NCBI RefSeq assembly: GCF_003259845.1
Contig: NZ_QLMJ01000001.1
Coordinates: 744,001-808,000 of the forward strand
Length of the DNA stretch: 64,000 nt
From: Actinoplanes lutulentus
GTDB taxonomy: Bacteria; Actinomycetota; Actinomycetes; Mycobacteriales; Micromonosporaceae
Direction: 5' to 3'
The first letter of the stretch is position 1. Each line of letters opens with the position of its first letter. Both the position numbers and the translations under genes were made by a program. This document shows, piece after piece, positions 34,664 through 42,946 of the stretch. The notes below the pieces were generated by a model. The model was not told where the DNA came from and did not search any database. It saw nothing but the letters and a program-made list of their open reading frames with translations.

Positions 34664-35248
34664 TCACGCCTTGCGGCGGCGGATGAACAGGAAACCGGCG
34701 AGGCCGGCGAAAACGAGTACTGCGATGCCGGCGATCCAGCCCAGTGCGGACGACGAGCCGGAGTCGCTCGCGGGCTCCGCGTCGACGACTGCCGCCGGAG
34801 CTGCCCGCGAGACGGTGGCGGCCGGGGACGGCGCGGCCGGGGACGGTGCCGCCGAGGTGGGCGCCACGTACGACGGGTCGTCGAGGGTGAACTTGTACGA
34901 GCCCTTCACGGTGTGACCGTCCGTCGAAACGACCTGATAGGCGACCGTGTAGACGCCGTTGGCGAGCGGCTCGTCGAACGTGACGCTCCCGGTCGCGCCG
35001 TCGATCTCCGGGTCCGACGTGGCGACCTTCTGCTTGTCCGCGTCGCTGACCGAGATCACCGTGTAATCCGGGTTCAGCTTCTGCAGGAACTTCAGCGTGA
35101 CGCCGTCCGGCGCTTTCTTCAGCTCGGCGTTCTTCGCCGGCGTCGCCTCGGTCAGCGCGTTGTGCGCGAAGGCCGGCGCGCCGGGCAGCAGCACGGCGAC
35201 CATCGCGGCCAGCGCGATCAGGAGTCGAGGAACCGCTCGCCGATCCAC
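34664..35248 (-). CDS. CopC-domain copper-binding protein, membrane-anchored
   Basis: 194 aa from the GTG at 35248, preferred because CGGAGGGCGG lies just before it; the start then overlaps the peroxidase gene by 31 bp. The Sec signal ends PAFAH, leaving an N-terminal His for Cu(II). The CopC beta-sandwich includes STDGHTVKGSYKF with the second His ligand. It has an Ala/Pro linker and a C-terminal helix with RRRK. A longer start at 35308 is possible. It delivers or buffers copper outside the membrane. Confidence 0.9.
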   Translation of the reverse strand: MDRRAVPRLLIALAAMVAVLLPGAPAFAHNALTEATPAKNAELKKAPDGVTLKFLQKLNPDYTVISVSDADKQKVATSDPEIDGATGSVTFDEPLANGVYTVAYQVVSTDGHTVKGSYKFTLDDPSYVAPTSAAPSPAAPSPAATVSRAAPAAVVDAEPASDSGSSSALGWIAGIAVLVFAGLAGFLFIRRRKA

Positions 35249-36390
35249 CCGCCCTCCGAGCAGCCGGGCGGGATGGCGAAAACGGCGGATCCGATCGGTG
35301 TCGTCCATTCGTTCAACAGGTCCTTCTCAGCGAGTCGCCGTTGGATGGGCAGGTACTGGCGGGCGATGTCAGCTTGGTACGAGGCGAAAATGAGCCCGCT
35401 GTCGGGTCGCCCCGCGGAGTCCGGCGCCTCGTCGTAGTTGTACGGCCGCCGCAGGATCTTGAACCGCGGATCGGTCATGTGTGCCCTGGTCACGTGCGCG
35501 AAGTCCGGCATCACCGGCAGCCCGGTGTCGTCGACGGCGGTGAAGTCCGGCTCGTCGTGCTCCGCCGTTCCGGTCAGCGGCGCGCCGGAATCCATCCGTC
35601 TGCCCACCGCCGCCTCCTTGTCCGCGACGCTGAGCAGGTCCCACGTCTCGATCTCGGTACGGATCCGGCGGACCACCAGGGTGGTGCTGCCGTCCGGCGC
35701 CCAGACCGCGGTCTCCATTGCCGCGTCCTTCGGGTTCGCCGTGCCGTCCAGCTGCCCGAACACGTTGCGCTGGGTGAATCCGGCCGCATGCACACCCGGG
35801 CTGCGACGGAACCCGCGCTGCACCCAGCGGACCGCGGCGAACGGCCGGGCATCCTTGATCAGCATCCGCTGGGTGTGCGTGACGGTCAGCGCGTCGTCGG
35901 CGCAGATCTGCAGCAGCAGGTCACCGCCGGACCAGCGGTCCTGAAGCCGGTCGATCGAGAAACCGGGCAGGTCCGCCACCGGGGACGTCAGCCCGGCCGC
36001 TTGGTAGAGCCCCGGGCCGAACCCGAACGTCACGGTCAGCGCGGCCGGCAACACCGCCAGCTGCGCGTCCGTGTCGCCGAGGGCCGGCTCGCCCCGGGTG
36101 AGGCGGGCCACGTCGTCGGTGAGCAGGCGCAGCATCCGGCGCAGGGTGTCGCGGTCGGAACCCCGGTTCAGCGTCAACGCCACGAACGCGGCGTGTGCCG
36201 GTGGCTCCGTGGTGACGCCGGCCTGGCGTGGGCCGTGGAATCCGATGGTCGCTTCACCCGTACCCAGGCTGGTGAATGAAGCGGGAAGCGGGTCGCCTGG
36301 CCGGACCACCAAGGCCGCGCCGCCGGCGGCGGCTGCGCCGAGGCCGGCCACCGCTCCTCCGGCGAGTAGGGCGCGGCGCGCGATCGTCAC
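35218..36390 (-). CDS. Tat-exported Dyp-type peroxidase
   Basis: 390 aa. The signal begins MTIARRALLAGG, with a twin-arginine. The heme site has the GxxDG motif in FGQLDGTANP (distal Asp), the proximal His in DFAHVTRAHM, and an Arg in ILRRPYNYDE. DtpA/EfeB-like enzymes oxidise dyes, phenols or heme-related substrates outside the cell. The four-base overlap with the PCuAC gene (36387-36390) and the downstream CopC and YcnI genes make this a copper-linked extracellular peroxidase operon, as known for Streptomyces lividans DtpA. Confidence 0.94.
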   Translation of the reverse strand: MTIARRALLAGGAVAGLGAAAAGGAALVVRPGDPLPASFTSLGTGEATIGFHGPRQAGVTTEPPAHAAFVALTLNRGSDRDTLRRMLRLLTDDVARLTRGEPALGDTDAQLAVLPAALTVTFGFGPGLYQAAGLTSPVADLPGFSIDRLQDRWSGGDLLLQICADDALTVTHTQRMLIKDARPFAAVRWVQRGFRRSPGVHAAGFTQRNVFGQLDGTANPKDAAMETAVWAPDGSTTLVVRRIRTEIETWDLLSVADKEAAVGRRMDSGAPLTGTAEHDEPDFTAVDDTGLPVMPDFAHVTRAHMTDPRFKILRRPYNYDEAPDSAGRPDSGLIFASYQADIARQYLPIQRRLAEKDLLNEWTTPIGSAVFAIPPGCSEGGWIGERFLDS

Positions 36391-37028
36391 GAGTGGGCGC
36401 TCGCGGACGGCATGGTCATGCCCGGGTCGTAGCTCTCCTGCGCGCCCGCGAACGGCTTCGCGACCGCGGTGAACGCGACAGTGCCGCCACCCGCGAGAGT
36501 GAGCGTGAACGCCAGCTCGTCACCGGGCTTGACCGCGGCGGACGGGCTCATCAGCATCAGGTGGTCGCCGCCGGGCGCGAGCTCGTGGGTGGCCCCGGCC
36601 TTGATCACGAAGCCGCCTTGTTTGGGCTCCATGACCATCTTGCCGTCCTTCATCGCCATGGTGTGCAGCTCGATCGGCGAGGCGGGGGACGTGGCGGATT
36701 CGATGGTGACGTCGGTTTGGGTGTTGTTGACCAGGGTGGCGAAGGCGGCGGTCATGCCGGTGTCGGCGGCTTTGACCCAGGGGTCCCGGACGGTGAGGGT
36801 GTTCGAGGCGGCGCTGTCCGTGCCGGTGCTGGTCGTGCCGGTGTTGGTTCCGCTGCTCGCGTTGCTGTTCGCGGCGGTGCTTGTGCCGGTGCCGCTTGTG
36901 CCGGTGCTGCTCGTGTCGGTTTTTGCTTCGCTGTTCGCGCAGCCTGCCAGGCCGCTGAGAGCGAACGCTGCGGCTACTGCCGCGACAACGGCAGAGCGGG
37001 TACGGCGGGACGGGGCGACAGTCAGCAT
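36387..37028 (-). CDS. PCuAC copper-chaperone lipoprotein
   Basis: 213 aa from the ATG at 37028 with TGAGGAAG before it (an ATG directly ahead is an alternative). Lipobox LAGC, then a 60-residue Ser/Thr/Gly linker, then the PCuAC domain: Cu(I) ligands in ELHTMAMKDGKM and GDHLMLM match the H-x-M/M pattern of the family. It delivers copper to extracytoplasmic proteins. First gene of the copper set. A GAACC/GGTTC palindrome (37070-37084) lies about 45 bp upstream and could be an operator. Confidence 0.92.
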   Translation of the reverse strand: MLTVAPSRRTRSAVVAAVAAAFALSGLAGCANSEAKTDTSSTGTSGTGTSTAANSNASSGTNTGTTSTGTDSAASNTLTVRDPWVKAADTGMTAAFATLVNNTQTDVTIESATSPASPIELHTMAMKDGKMVMEPKQGGFVIKAGATHELAPGGDHLMLMSPSAAVKPGDELAFTLTLAGGGTVAFTAVAKPFAGAQESYDPGMTMPSASAHS

Positions 37029-37130
37029 CATCTTCCTCAGTGCTCGGGATCGCCCGTTAGTCGCCGCCCGAACCCAATTGGTTCCCAAGACTTCCCATGA
37101 ACTAAGTCGAGCCCGGCTGCCCGCGGGGTG

Positions 37131-37351
37131 GGCTTGTGCTCACGGTCACCCAGATCGGCCGCTCAAGGGGCCAGCTTGTGCTCGCGGCCGCCCACGGGCC
37201 GAAAACGCGACCACAAGCGCGAGCCGTTCCTGTCCGGCTTGTCCTTGTGGTCGCGTGGAAGCCGAAATAGCGACCGTAAGCGCGAGCCGGGGGCGATCGG
37301 CTTGTCCTTGTGGTCGTGCGGAGACGGTGAACGCGACCCTGAGCACAAGCC
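37131..37351. repeat. F1 63-bp hairpin repeats, three units plus a half unit
   Basis: Left arms start at 37131, 37173, 37236 and 37299. The last three are 63 bp apart and the first lies 42 bp before the second. Arm and centre layout is as at 19213. It sits in the 0.9-kb gene-free gap upstream of the copper operon. No gene is supported here; the open frames are an effect of composition and repeat period. Confidence 0.9.
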
Positions 37352-37370
37352 GGTCGCTAGCCAACGGCTC

Positions 37371-37555
37371 TCAGCTGAACGCCACGGTCGCCGCCATGTG
37401 CAGCCGGCAGCCCTGGACGACAGCCACCACTCAGCTGAACGCCACGGTCGCCGCCATGTGCAGCCGGCAGCCCTGAGCGACAGCCCGCCCGAACCGGCTG
37501 AACGCCACGGTCGCCGCCACGTGCAGCTGGCAGCCGTGAGTGACAGCCGGCCGGG
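37371..37555. repeat. Three-copy tandem repeat, 60-63 bp unit
   Basis: Three near-identical copies: AACGCCACGGTCGCCGCCAT begins at 37378, 37438 and (one base changed) 37501. Each copy contains GTGCAGC.GGCAGCC.TG and GACAGCC. The first two are 60 bp apart and almost identical; the third is 63 bp on and diverged. Not related in sequence to F1, F2 or F3. Confidence 0.9.
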
Positions 37556-37689
37556 TCGCGGAACTCGGCGAACGCTCCGGCGGTCAGCATCTCGCCGGCC
37601 GTCGCGGATTCGTCGGAGGGCGGTGGCGGGCGGGCGTCTCGGGGCGGTACCGGCGGACGCCCAGCCGGTGGGCGGGGCCGCGGCGCGCA

Positions 37690-37895
37690 CCCTGCCACGC
37701 AGCACGCACCCCGCCGCGCAGCACGCACCCCGCCGCGCAGCACGCACCACTGCCGCGCAGCACGGCACCACTGCCGCGCAGCACGGCACCACTGCCGCGC
37801 AGCACGGCACCCCGCCGCGCAGCACGGGCACGCCACCGTGCAGCACGCACCCCGCCGTGCAACACGCGCCCTGCCGCGCAGCACGGCACCCCGCT
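37690..37895. repeat. Array of about ten 19-22-bp repeats
   Basis: Repeats of the form GCGCAGCACG(C/G)(A/C)CC(A/C)C(C/T)GCC, spaced 19-21 bp, some exact in succession (three in 37755-37815). No spacers, so it is a simple tandem array and not CRISPR. It ends just downstream of the stop of the cysteine desulfurase-like gene at 37903. Confidence 0.85.
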
Positions 37896-37902
37896 CGTCG
37901 GG

Positions 37903-39051
37903 TCAGGAGGAGTTTTGTAGGCGGGTCAGGGCTGTCAGCAAGCGGTCCACCTCGTCTGTGCTGTTGTACGCGTGGAAACTCGCCCTCACCGATGCCGTCT
38001 TCTCGCCCTCGGGGGCCTGGCAGTGCTCGTCCGCGCGGACCAGTAGCCCGTCGGCTGCCAGGATGAAGCCCAGGTCGTTCGAGCTGATGTCGCGGTGCCG
38101 GAATGCCACGATGCCGTGCCGCTGCTGCACCGGCGAGTCCGGGAGCAGGCTTTGCTGGCAGCCCAGCACCTCGAACGCCGGCAGCTTCGACAACCCCGTC
38201 GTCAGCCGCACCCCGAGGGAACGGTTCCAGGACTCGATGCGGGACAGGCCGGCCTCGTCGAGCCAGTCCATCGCGGCGGCCAGGCTGATGATGCCGCTCG
38301 TGTTGGGTGAGCCGCTCCAGCCCGCCGGGACGAACGCCGGGCCTCGGGTGTTGCGGGACCAGACCGCCCCGGTGCCGGGCAGGGCCATCGCCTTGTGGCC
38401 GGAGAACACCACGAAGTCCACGTCCAACGATGCCACCGAGAGAGGCAGGTGGCCGAAGCTCTGCGCGGCGTCCAGGCAGATCGGCACGTCGGGGGCGAGG
38501 GCCCGCAGGCGGTGCACGTTCATGTCGTTGCCGTACACGTGGTGCACGTGGGTGGCGGCGATCAGCCGGGTACGCGGACCGACCTCCAGCGTGCGGGTGG
38601 CGTAATCGTGCGCCGCGTCGTACGGCAGCGCCCGGACCGTGGCACCGGAGAGCGCGGCCGCTTCCTGCCAGGGCAGCAGGTTCGCAGTGTGATCGGCGAA
38701 GGGCACCAGGATCTCGTCGCCGGGACGCAATTGCGGGAGCAGCCAGTCCCGGGCTACGGCACGTAACCCCTCGGTGGTCCCGCTGACAAAATGCACACCC
38801 GAAATATCCGAAAAATCGGATAAAAAGGCGCGCAACCGTGAAGCCGCTCCCACAATACGAGCCGTCGTCCGATTAGCCCACGGATACGTCCCCCGAGCAG
38901 CATTAGCGTTCCCAGTGGTCAAATACGAAAAAACCGTATCAAGCACTACCTGCGGCTTTTGCGACGTAGCCGCACTGTCCAGATAAGCCACATCAGGATT
39001 CCCGACAATCATCGGAAACTGCGCTCGAATTCCCCGGTGCCACGACGACAT
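37903..39051 (-). CDS. Class V PLP enzyme, cysteine desulfurase (SufS)-like
   Basis: 382 aa from the ATG at 39051, two bases after the stop of the upstream gene. Fold-I class V: AYLDSAATSQKP at the start, THVHHVYGND, PLP Asp in CLDAAQSFGH, the Schiff-base lysine in FSGHKAMALPG and a SufS-like active-site cysteine in VRADEHCQAP. It would take sulfur from cysteine (or selenium from selenocysteine) as a persulfide, or act as a related lyase. No SufBCDE genes are near. Its neighbours are a cysteine synthase-rhodanese fusion and a decarboxylase, so it probably works in a dedicated sulfur pathway and not in general Fe-S assembly. Confidence 0.85.
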   Translation of the reverse strand: MSSWHRGIRAQFPMIVGNPDVAYLDSAATSQKPQVVLDTVFSYLTTGNANAARGTYPWANRTTARIVGAASRLRAFLSDFSDISGVHFVSGTTEGLRAVARDWLLPQLRPGDEILVPFADHTANLLPWQEAAALSGATVRALPYDAAHDYATRTLEVGPRTRLIAATHVHHVYGNDMNVHRLRALAPDVPICLDAAQSFGHLPLSVASLDVDFVVFSGHKAMALPGTGAVWSRNTRGPAFVPAGWSGSPNTSGIISLAAAMDWLDEAGLSRIESWNRSLGVRLTTGLSKLPAFEVLGCQQSLLPDSPVQQRHGIVAFRHRDISSNDLGFILAADGLLVRADEHCQAPEGEKTASVRASFHAYNSTDEVDRLLTALTRLQNSS

Positions 39052-39053
39052 GC

Positions 39054-40358
39054 TCAGTCCCGCACCAGCGGAGCCCCGGCATCCCGCCAGGCGATGATCC
39101 CGCCCGCCAGCGACCGCGCGTCCGGATGCCCCATCCGCGTGAGCAGCGCCGCGAACGCCGCCGACTTCTCCCCCACCGGACACACCAGCACCACGGGCTG
39201 CCGCCGGCTGAACGGCAACCCGGCGCTCAGCATCGTCTCGAAGACGTCCTCACCGATGTTGATCGAGCCGTCGATGTGCAGCGCCTGATAGGCATATGAG
39301 CTGCGCAGATCCACCACGAGACACCCCTCCAGCGAGGCACCCACAGTGACTGACGGCGCCCCGGCGATCTCTCCCGCCGAGAGCGAGCCGAGCGAATTCG
39401 CCCGCGCCGGCCTGCCGAACAACGCCGGCCGCCGCTCCCGCAGATAACTGAGGTAGCTCTCCACCCGATCGCACACGATGAAAACCGCGGACTTGCGCGA
39501 CGTCAAAGACCCATCAATCGTACGCAAATAGCGCACCGCCCCCTGATAAGCCCCGCCCCCGGTCGGCCCGGACAGCGTGCCGCAGCGCCGCACCAGCGTG
39601 AGCAGCCCGTCGATCGCCTCGTCCGCGCTGATCGTCTCGATGGCGTCGTAGGTACCCGGGTCGAAGAGGCCGACCTCGTGCACCTCGTCGATGGTCCGGA
39701 TGCCGGGGATGAAGTCGCTCTTGGCGGCGACCAGGCCGACGATCGTGGTGTCCGCGCCGTGCGCCCGCAGCGCCCGCGCCACCCCGGTCGACGAGCCGGC
39801 CGTGCCGACGCAGGCGACGAAGTAGTCCGGCGCCCGCCCGTCCAGATCCTTGACGATCTCCTGGCCGGTGCCGGAGAAGTGCGCGTCGGCGTTGCGCTCG
39901 TTGAAGTACTGGTCGGTGTGCACATAACCCTCGCCGCTGGTCTGCAGCGTGCGATACATCCGGGTGAGCGGGTCGTCGGTGTCCGCCGGGTCGAGGCATT
40001 CGGACCGGCCGGGCAGTTCGTCGATCTCCGCGCCGAGCAGCAGCAGAAGATCCTTGATCTCCGGGATCTTCATCCGGTTGGTGACGCTGCGGAACGGCAG
40101 GCCGTGCATCCCGGCGAGCAGCGCCAGGGCTTTCGCGGTGTTGCCGCTGGAGAGCTCGACGACGGTGTCGCCGCGCCGGACCGCGTCGCCGAGCATCGGG
40201 CGCAGCATGCTCCACGCGGCCCGATCCTTCACCGACCCGAACGGGTTGAGCAGTTCCAGCTTGGCGTAGAGATCGATGTTGCGCAGCCCGTGCACTTCCG
40301 GATCGATCCGGACCAGCGGCGTGTTCCCGATGGCTTCCGTGATGTCGTCATATTTCAT
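39054..40358 (-). CDS. Cysteine synthase-like enzyme fused to a rhodanese domain
   Basis: 434 aa from the ATG at 40358 (GGAGG upstream). Residues 1-320: fold-II PLP enzyme of the CysK/CBS/SbnA group, with PLP lysine in NPFGSVKDRA, the substrate loop SSGNTAK, the phosphate-binding GTAGSSTG and a GPTGGG segment. Residues about 335-434: rhodanese with VVDLRSSYAYQALHIDGS and the active loop CPVGEKS carrying the sulfur-accepting Cys. The fusion links C-S bond formation to persulfide transfer in one chain. It overlaps the decarboxylase gene by four bases and nearly touches the desulfurase-like gene: a tight three-gene operon. Confidence 0.9.
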   Translation of the reverse strand: MKYDDITEAIGNTPLVRIDPEVHGLRNIDLYAKLELLNPFGSVKDRAAWSMLRPMLGDAVRRGDTVVELSSGNTAKALALLAGMHGLPFRSVTNRMKIPEIKDLLLLLGAEIDELPGRSECLDPADTDDPLTRMYRTLQTSGEGYVHTDQYFNERNADAHFSGTGQEIVKDLDGRAPDYFVACVGTAGSSTGVARALRAHGADTTIVGLVAAKSDFIPGIRTIDEVHEVGLFDPGTYDAIETISADEAIDGLLTLVRRCGTLSGPTGGGAYQGAVRYLRTIDGSLTSRKSAVFIVCDRVESYLSYLRERRPALFGRPARANSLGSLSAGEIAGAPSVTVGASLEGCLVVDLRSSYAYQALHIDGSINIGEDVFETMLSAGLPFSRRQPVVLVCPVGEKSAAFAALLTRMGHPDARSLAGGIIAWRDAGAPLVRD

Positions 40359-41815
40359 GAAACCTCCGGCTGCGAATGGATCGGCCAGTAGTTCTCGTCG
40401 AGGTGCCACGACCACGCCCCGTCACCGGTCCGATGAATCGCCACCTTGCGACCCTGCGGCGCGAGCAGCGCATCGGTCGCGGTGAAATCCATCAGGTAAC
40501 CGGCCGTGTTCACGAACGCCAGCAGGTCGCCGGCCTGCGGCCGCCTCGGCAGATGGACCTTGCGCCGGGTGATCAAGTCCGACTCCAGACACAAATTCCC
40601 GAGCAGGAAAACTCCCTCTGAGCGGTCCGCCGCCGGCTCCTCCTTGGGTACGCGTAACCGAGGCACAAGTACGGGGTCCATGAGTACGCCGTGCTCCTCC
40701 AGTGACACGTCCCGGGCGTTGCAGTCCAGGCGGACCAGCACGTCGTCGCCGTCGTCGCGCACCTCGAGCACCCGGGCGACGGTCAGGCCGCACTGGTCGA
40801 GCAGGGCCCGGCCGGGTTCGACGTCGAGGTCGTACATGTGGTCCAGCAGCAGCTCGCCGAGCGGGCGGCGCCGGTCCGGTGCGTCGGTGCCGAGCAGTTT
40901 GTCCAAGTAATCGGCGCCGGCGACCGGTCGGTGCGCCGGATAGAGGGCAAGTGAGCCGCGCAGGGTGCCGGATTCGGCGCGTAGCCCGTACCCATGGCCG
41001 CCCCAGGTCATCGGCGGCCGGTTGCCGAGCACGGCCTGGGCCAGCTCGGAGGTGTACCGCTCCCACTCGCCCGCGTCAGCCAGGTAGTTCACGCCGAAGC
41101 CGCCGCCGATGTCCAGCGACCACGGGCGCAGTCCCCGCGCGCGGCACTCGTCGAGCGCCGCGAGGCAGCCCTCCAGGGCGACGGCTTTCTCCCGCAGCTC
41201 CACGGTGTCCAGGTGGTACGCGACACCGACGAGTTCCACGTGGTCACCGTGTTTGCCGAGCAGGTCCAAGGTTTCGGTGAGCGACCCCGCCGGAAACCCG
41301 AACCTGCTGCGCCTGCTCTGGACCCGTACCCCCGAAGATTGAAAGCGTGACAGGCGCACCATGGCCCGCGCCCGCGGCAGCCGGAAGGCTGCCACCAGCG
41401 AAGCCAGCTCGCTCAGCTCGGCCGGTGAGTCGGCGTTGACGATCACGCCGGTGCGGGCGGCGAGCCAGAGGTACTCGCGGGTCTTCGGGCCGGTCGCCAT
41501 GATCCGGTCGGGGGTGAATCCGGCGCCGAGGGCGTGCTGGAGCTCGCCCACCGAGGCGACGTCGACGCCGGCCTCGGTCGCGGCGAACTGCCGCAGCAAC
41601 GCCGACGAGCGGTTGGCCTTGTGCGCGAAGTAGATCCGTCCGTTGAGGCGATGCCTTCGGTACGCGTCGCGGAAGGCGGCGACGTTCGCACCGACACGCT
41701 GCGGAAGGACCACGTTGAGTGGTGAGCCGAGGCCGTCCACCAGCCGTCCCAGCAGTGCGCCGTCATCGAGAACGGATTGGGTGAGCGGATCGATTCTCGG
41801 TTTCAGGTACAGCAT
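40355..41815 (-). CDS. Fold-III PLP decarboxylase-like enzyme (Y4yA type)
   Basis: 486 aa, ATG at 41815 with CGGGAG upstream. PLP lysine in YFAHKANR, the His of GVAYHLDT, the glycine loop DIGGGFG, EPGRALLDQCG, and a C-terminal LCLESDLI in place of CESGD, so the trans-active-site Cys is kept. It is longer than normal LysA, with extra sequence in the middle (about 265-330). The general family decarboxylates amino acids such as diaminopimelate, ornithine or lysine; Y4yA-type members have no assigned reaction that I know. First gene of the PLP-enzyme operon. Confidence 0.85.
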   Translation of the reverse strand: MLYLKPRIDPLTQSVLDDGALLGRLVDGLGSPLNVVLPQRVGANVAAFRDAYRRHRLNGRIYFAHKANRSSALLRQFAATEAGVDVASVGELQHALGAGFTPDRIMATGPKTREYLWLAARTGVIVNADSPAELSELASLVAAFRLPRARAMVRLSRFQSSGVRVQSRRSRFGFPAGSLTETLDLLGKHGDHVELVGVAYHLDTVELREKAVALEGCLAALDECRARGLRPWSLDIGGGFGVNYLADAGEWERYTSELAQAVLGNRPPMTWGGHGYGLRAESGTLRGSLALYPAHRPVAGADYLDKLLGTDAPDRRRPLGELLLDHMYDLDVEPGRALLDQCGLTVARVLEVRDDGDDVLVRLDCNARDVSLEEHGVLMDPVLVPRLRVPKEEPAADRSEGVFLLGNLCLESDLITRRKVHLPRRPQAGDLLAFVNTAGYLMDFTATDALLAPQGRKVAIHRTGDGAWSWHLDENYWPIHSQPEVS

Positions 41816-41870
41816 TGTGGCGACTCCCGGGGAGGTCTCTCCGGCGCATTCCCAACCTAACCGACGTGAC

Positions 41871-41889
41871 CACTCTCCGCAAAAGAGTG
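41871..41889. other. Small hairpin between two same-strand genes
   Basis: CACTCT / AGAGTG stem with a 7-nt loop, downstream of the stop of the 41906-42946 gene and upstream of the PLP operon. No T-run follows on the minus strand, so termination is uncertain; the operon promoter should lie in this same 90-bp gap. Confidence 0.35.
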
Positions 41890-41905
41890 AACACGGAGCG
41901 TTTTC

Positions 41906-42946
41906 TCACGCGGTCCGGAGGTCCAATGTGTGCCACAATGTCGCCTCCCGGCTGCCGGTCGACCACCAGAGCATCCCGTCGCGGCTCGCGGCGAGGTCGG
42001 CGGCGACCGAGAGGGTGACCGTCGTCCCGGTGCGGACATCGTGGACGATCAGGCCGGCCGTGCCGGTGAGGTCGGAGTCCGGGCGCGGCTCGGAGAGGAT
42101 CTCGAAGCGGTCCAGGACGGCGACGTCGTTGACCGCGGCCTGCGTTCCGGGGCCGGCGATGCGGCGGCGCTCGGAGCCGTCCGGGCGCATCAGGTCGATA
42201 CGGGCCAGGCCGGCCGCGGAGTTGACCATGACCCGGCACCAGGCCGGGCTGCACATGGTCCATTCCGCGGGGCCGGCGGTGATCGTCCGCGTCTCCTGGG
42301 TTTTCATGTCGCGCAACCGGATCTCGCCGGCCTGGCCGCCCACGTCGTCGGTGAGCCACGGCCAGGCGGAGAGCGCCCACTGGCCCTGTTCGACGTGTTT
42401 GCCCACCGGGCCGCCGGTCAGCGCGATCGAGCGGATCTCGGTGGCCTTGTCGTCGTCGGCGGCCGCCCAGTGGACGCGTCCGTCCGCGACGACGAGGTCG
42501 TACTGGGTCCCGTAGAGCAGGATGTTCCCGGTGTCGGCGGTCAGTTTCCGCGGGGTGTTGCCGCCTGTGGTGTCGAAGGCCCAGATCTCGGTGCGGCCGT
42601 CCTCCGAGGTCTCGGTCCAGAGCAGCTCATTGCCGGTCTTGGTGAGGTTGTCGAAACGGGCGCTCGCGGGCAGGCGCCTGATCTGGCGGTCCTTGAGCAT
42701 CAGCCGGAGGAACTCGCCCTCCTCGGTCGTGCCCACTGGGGTGGTCGCGTCCAGGAAGAGCAGCGGGTCCAGGCCCAGGTCGCGCAGGTCGGCGCGGGCG
42801 GCTTGCGGCCAGGCCTGCGCCGGCGTGGGCCGGGTCACGGCCGGCGGTGTGGCGGACTTCTGGTCGGGCAGGCCACCGGCCAGCAGCGCCACCGCGGCCA
42901 GCAGAGCGACGATCAGGCCGAGGCGGGGAGCCCTTGTCGGCTTCAC
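41906..42946 (-). CDS. Membrane-anchored beta-propeller-like protein, unknown function
   Basis: 346 aa from the GTG at 42946, which overlaps the TGA of the upstream TIGR03943 gene (GTGA). One N-terminal membrane helix (about 8-25, LGLIVALLAAVALLAGG), then an outer region of repeated W/D-rich strands (ELLWTETSEDGRTEIWAFD; LVVADGRVHWAAADD; RDGMLWWST) that reads as a beta-propeller. No catalytic motif. Translational coupling with the permease/TIGR03943 pair suggests a shared envelope role. Confidence 0.75.
   Translation of the reverse strand: MKPTRAPRLGLIVALLAAVALLAGGLPDQKSATPPAVTRPTPAQAWPQAARADLRDLGLDPLLFLDATTPVGTTEEGEFLRLMLKDRQIRRLPASARFDNLTKTGNELLWTETSEDGRTEIWAFDTTGGNTPRKLTADTGNILLYGTQYDLVVADGRVHWAAADDDKATEIRSIALTGGPVGKHVEQGQWALSAWPWLTDDVGGQAGEIRLRDMKTQETRTITAGPAEWTMCSPAWCRVMVNSAAGLARIDLMRPDGSERRRIAGPGTQAAVNDVAVLDRFEILSEPRPDSDLTGTAGLIVHDVRTGTTVTLSVAADLAASRDGMLWWSTGSREATLWHTLDLRTA

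Noticed and set aside
37690..37895. Possible CRISPR array
   Set aside because: Repeats are 19-21 bp head to tail with no unique spacers, and there are no cas genes.
37163..38066. Long open frames across the 37-kb repeat region on both strands
   Set aside because: They follow the repeat period (60 and 63 bp are multiples of three) and GC bias; no ribosome site or domain. Kept only as a rival reading of the repeats.
41840..41870. Iron box before the PLP-enzyme operon (TTAGGTTGGGAAT on the minus strand)
   Set aside because: Only one half-site matches; the symmetric half is absent.
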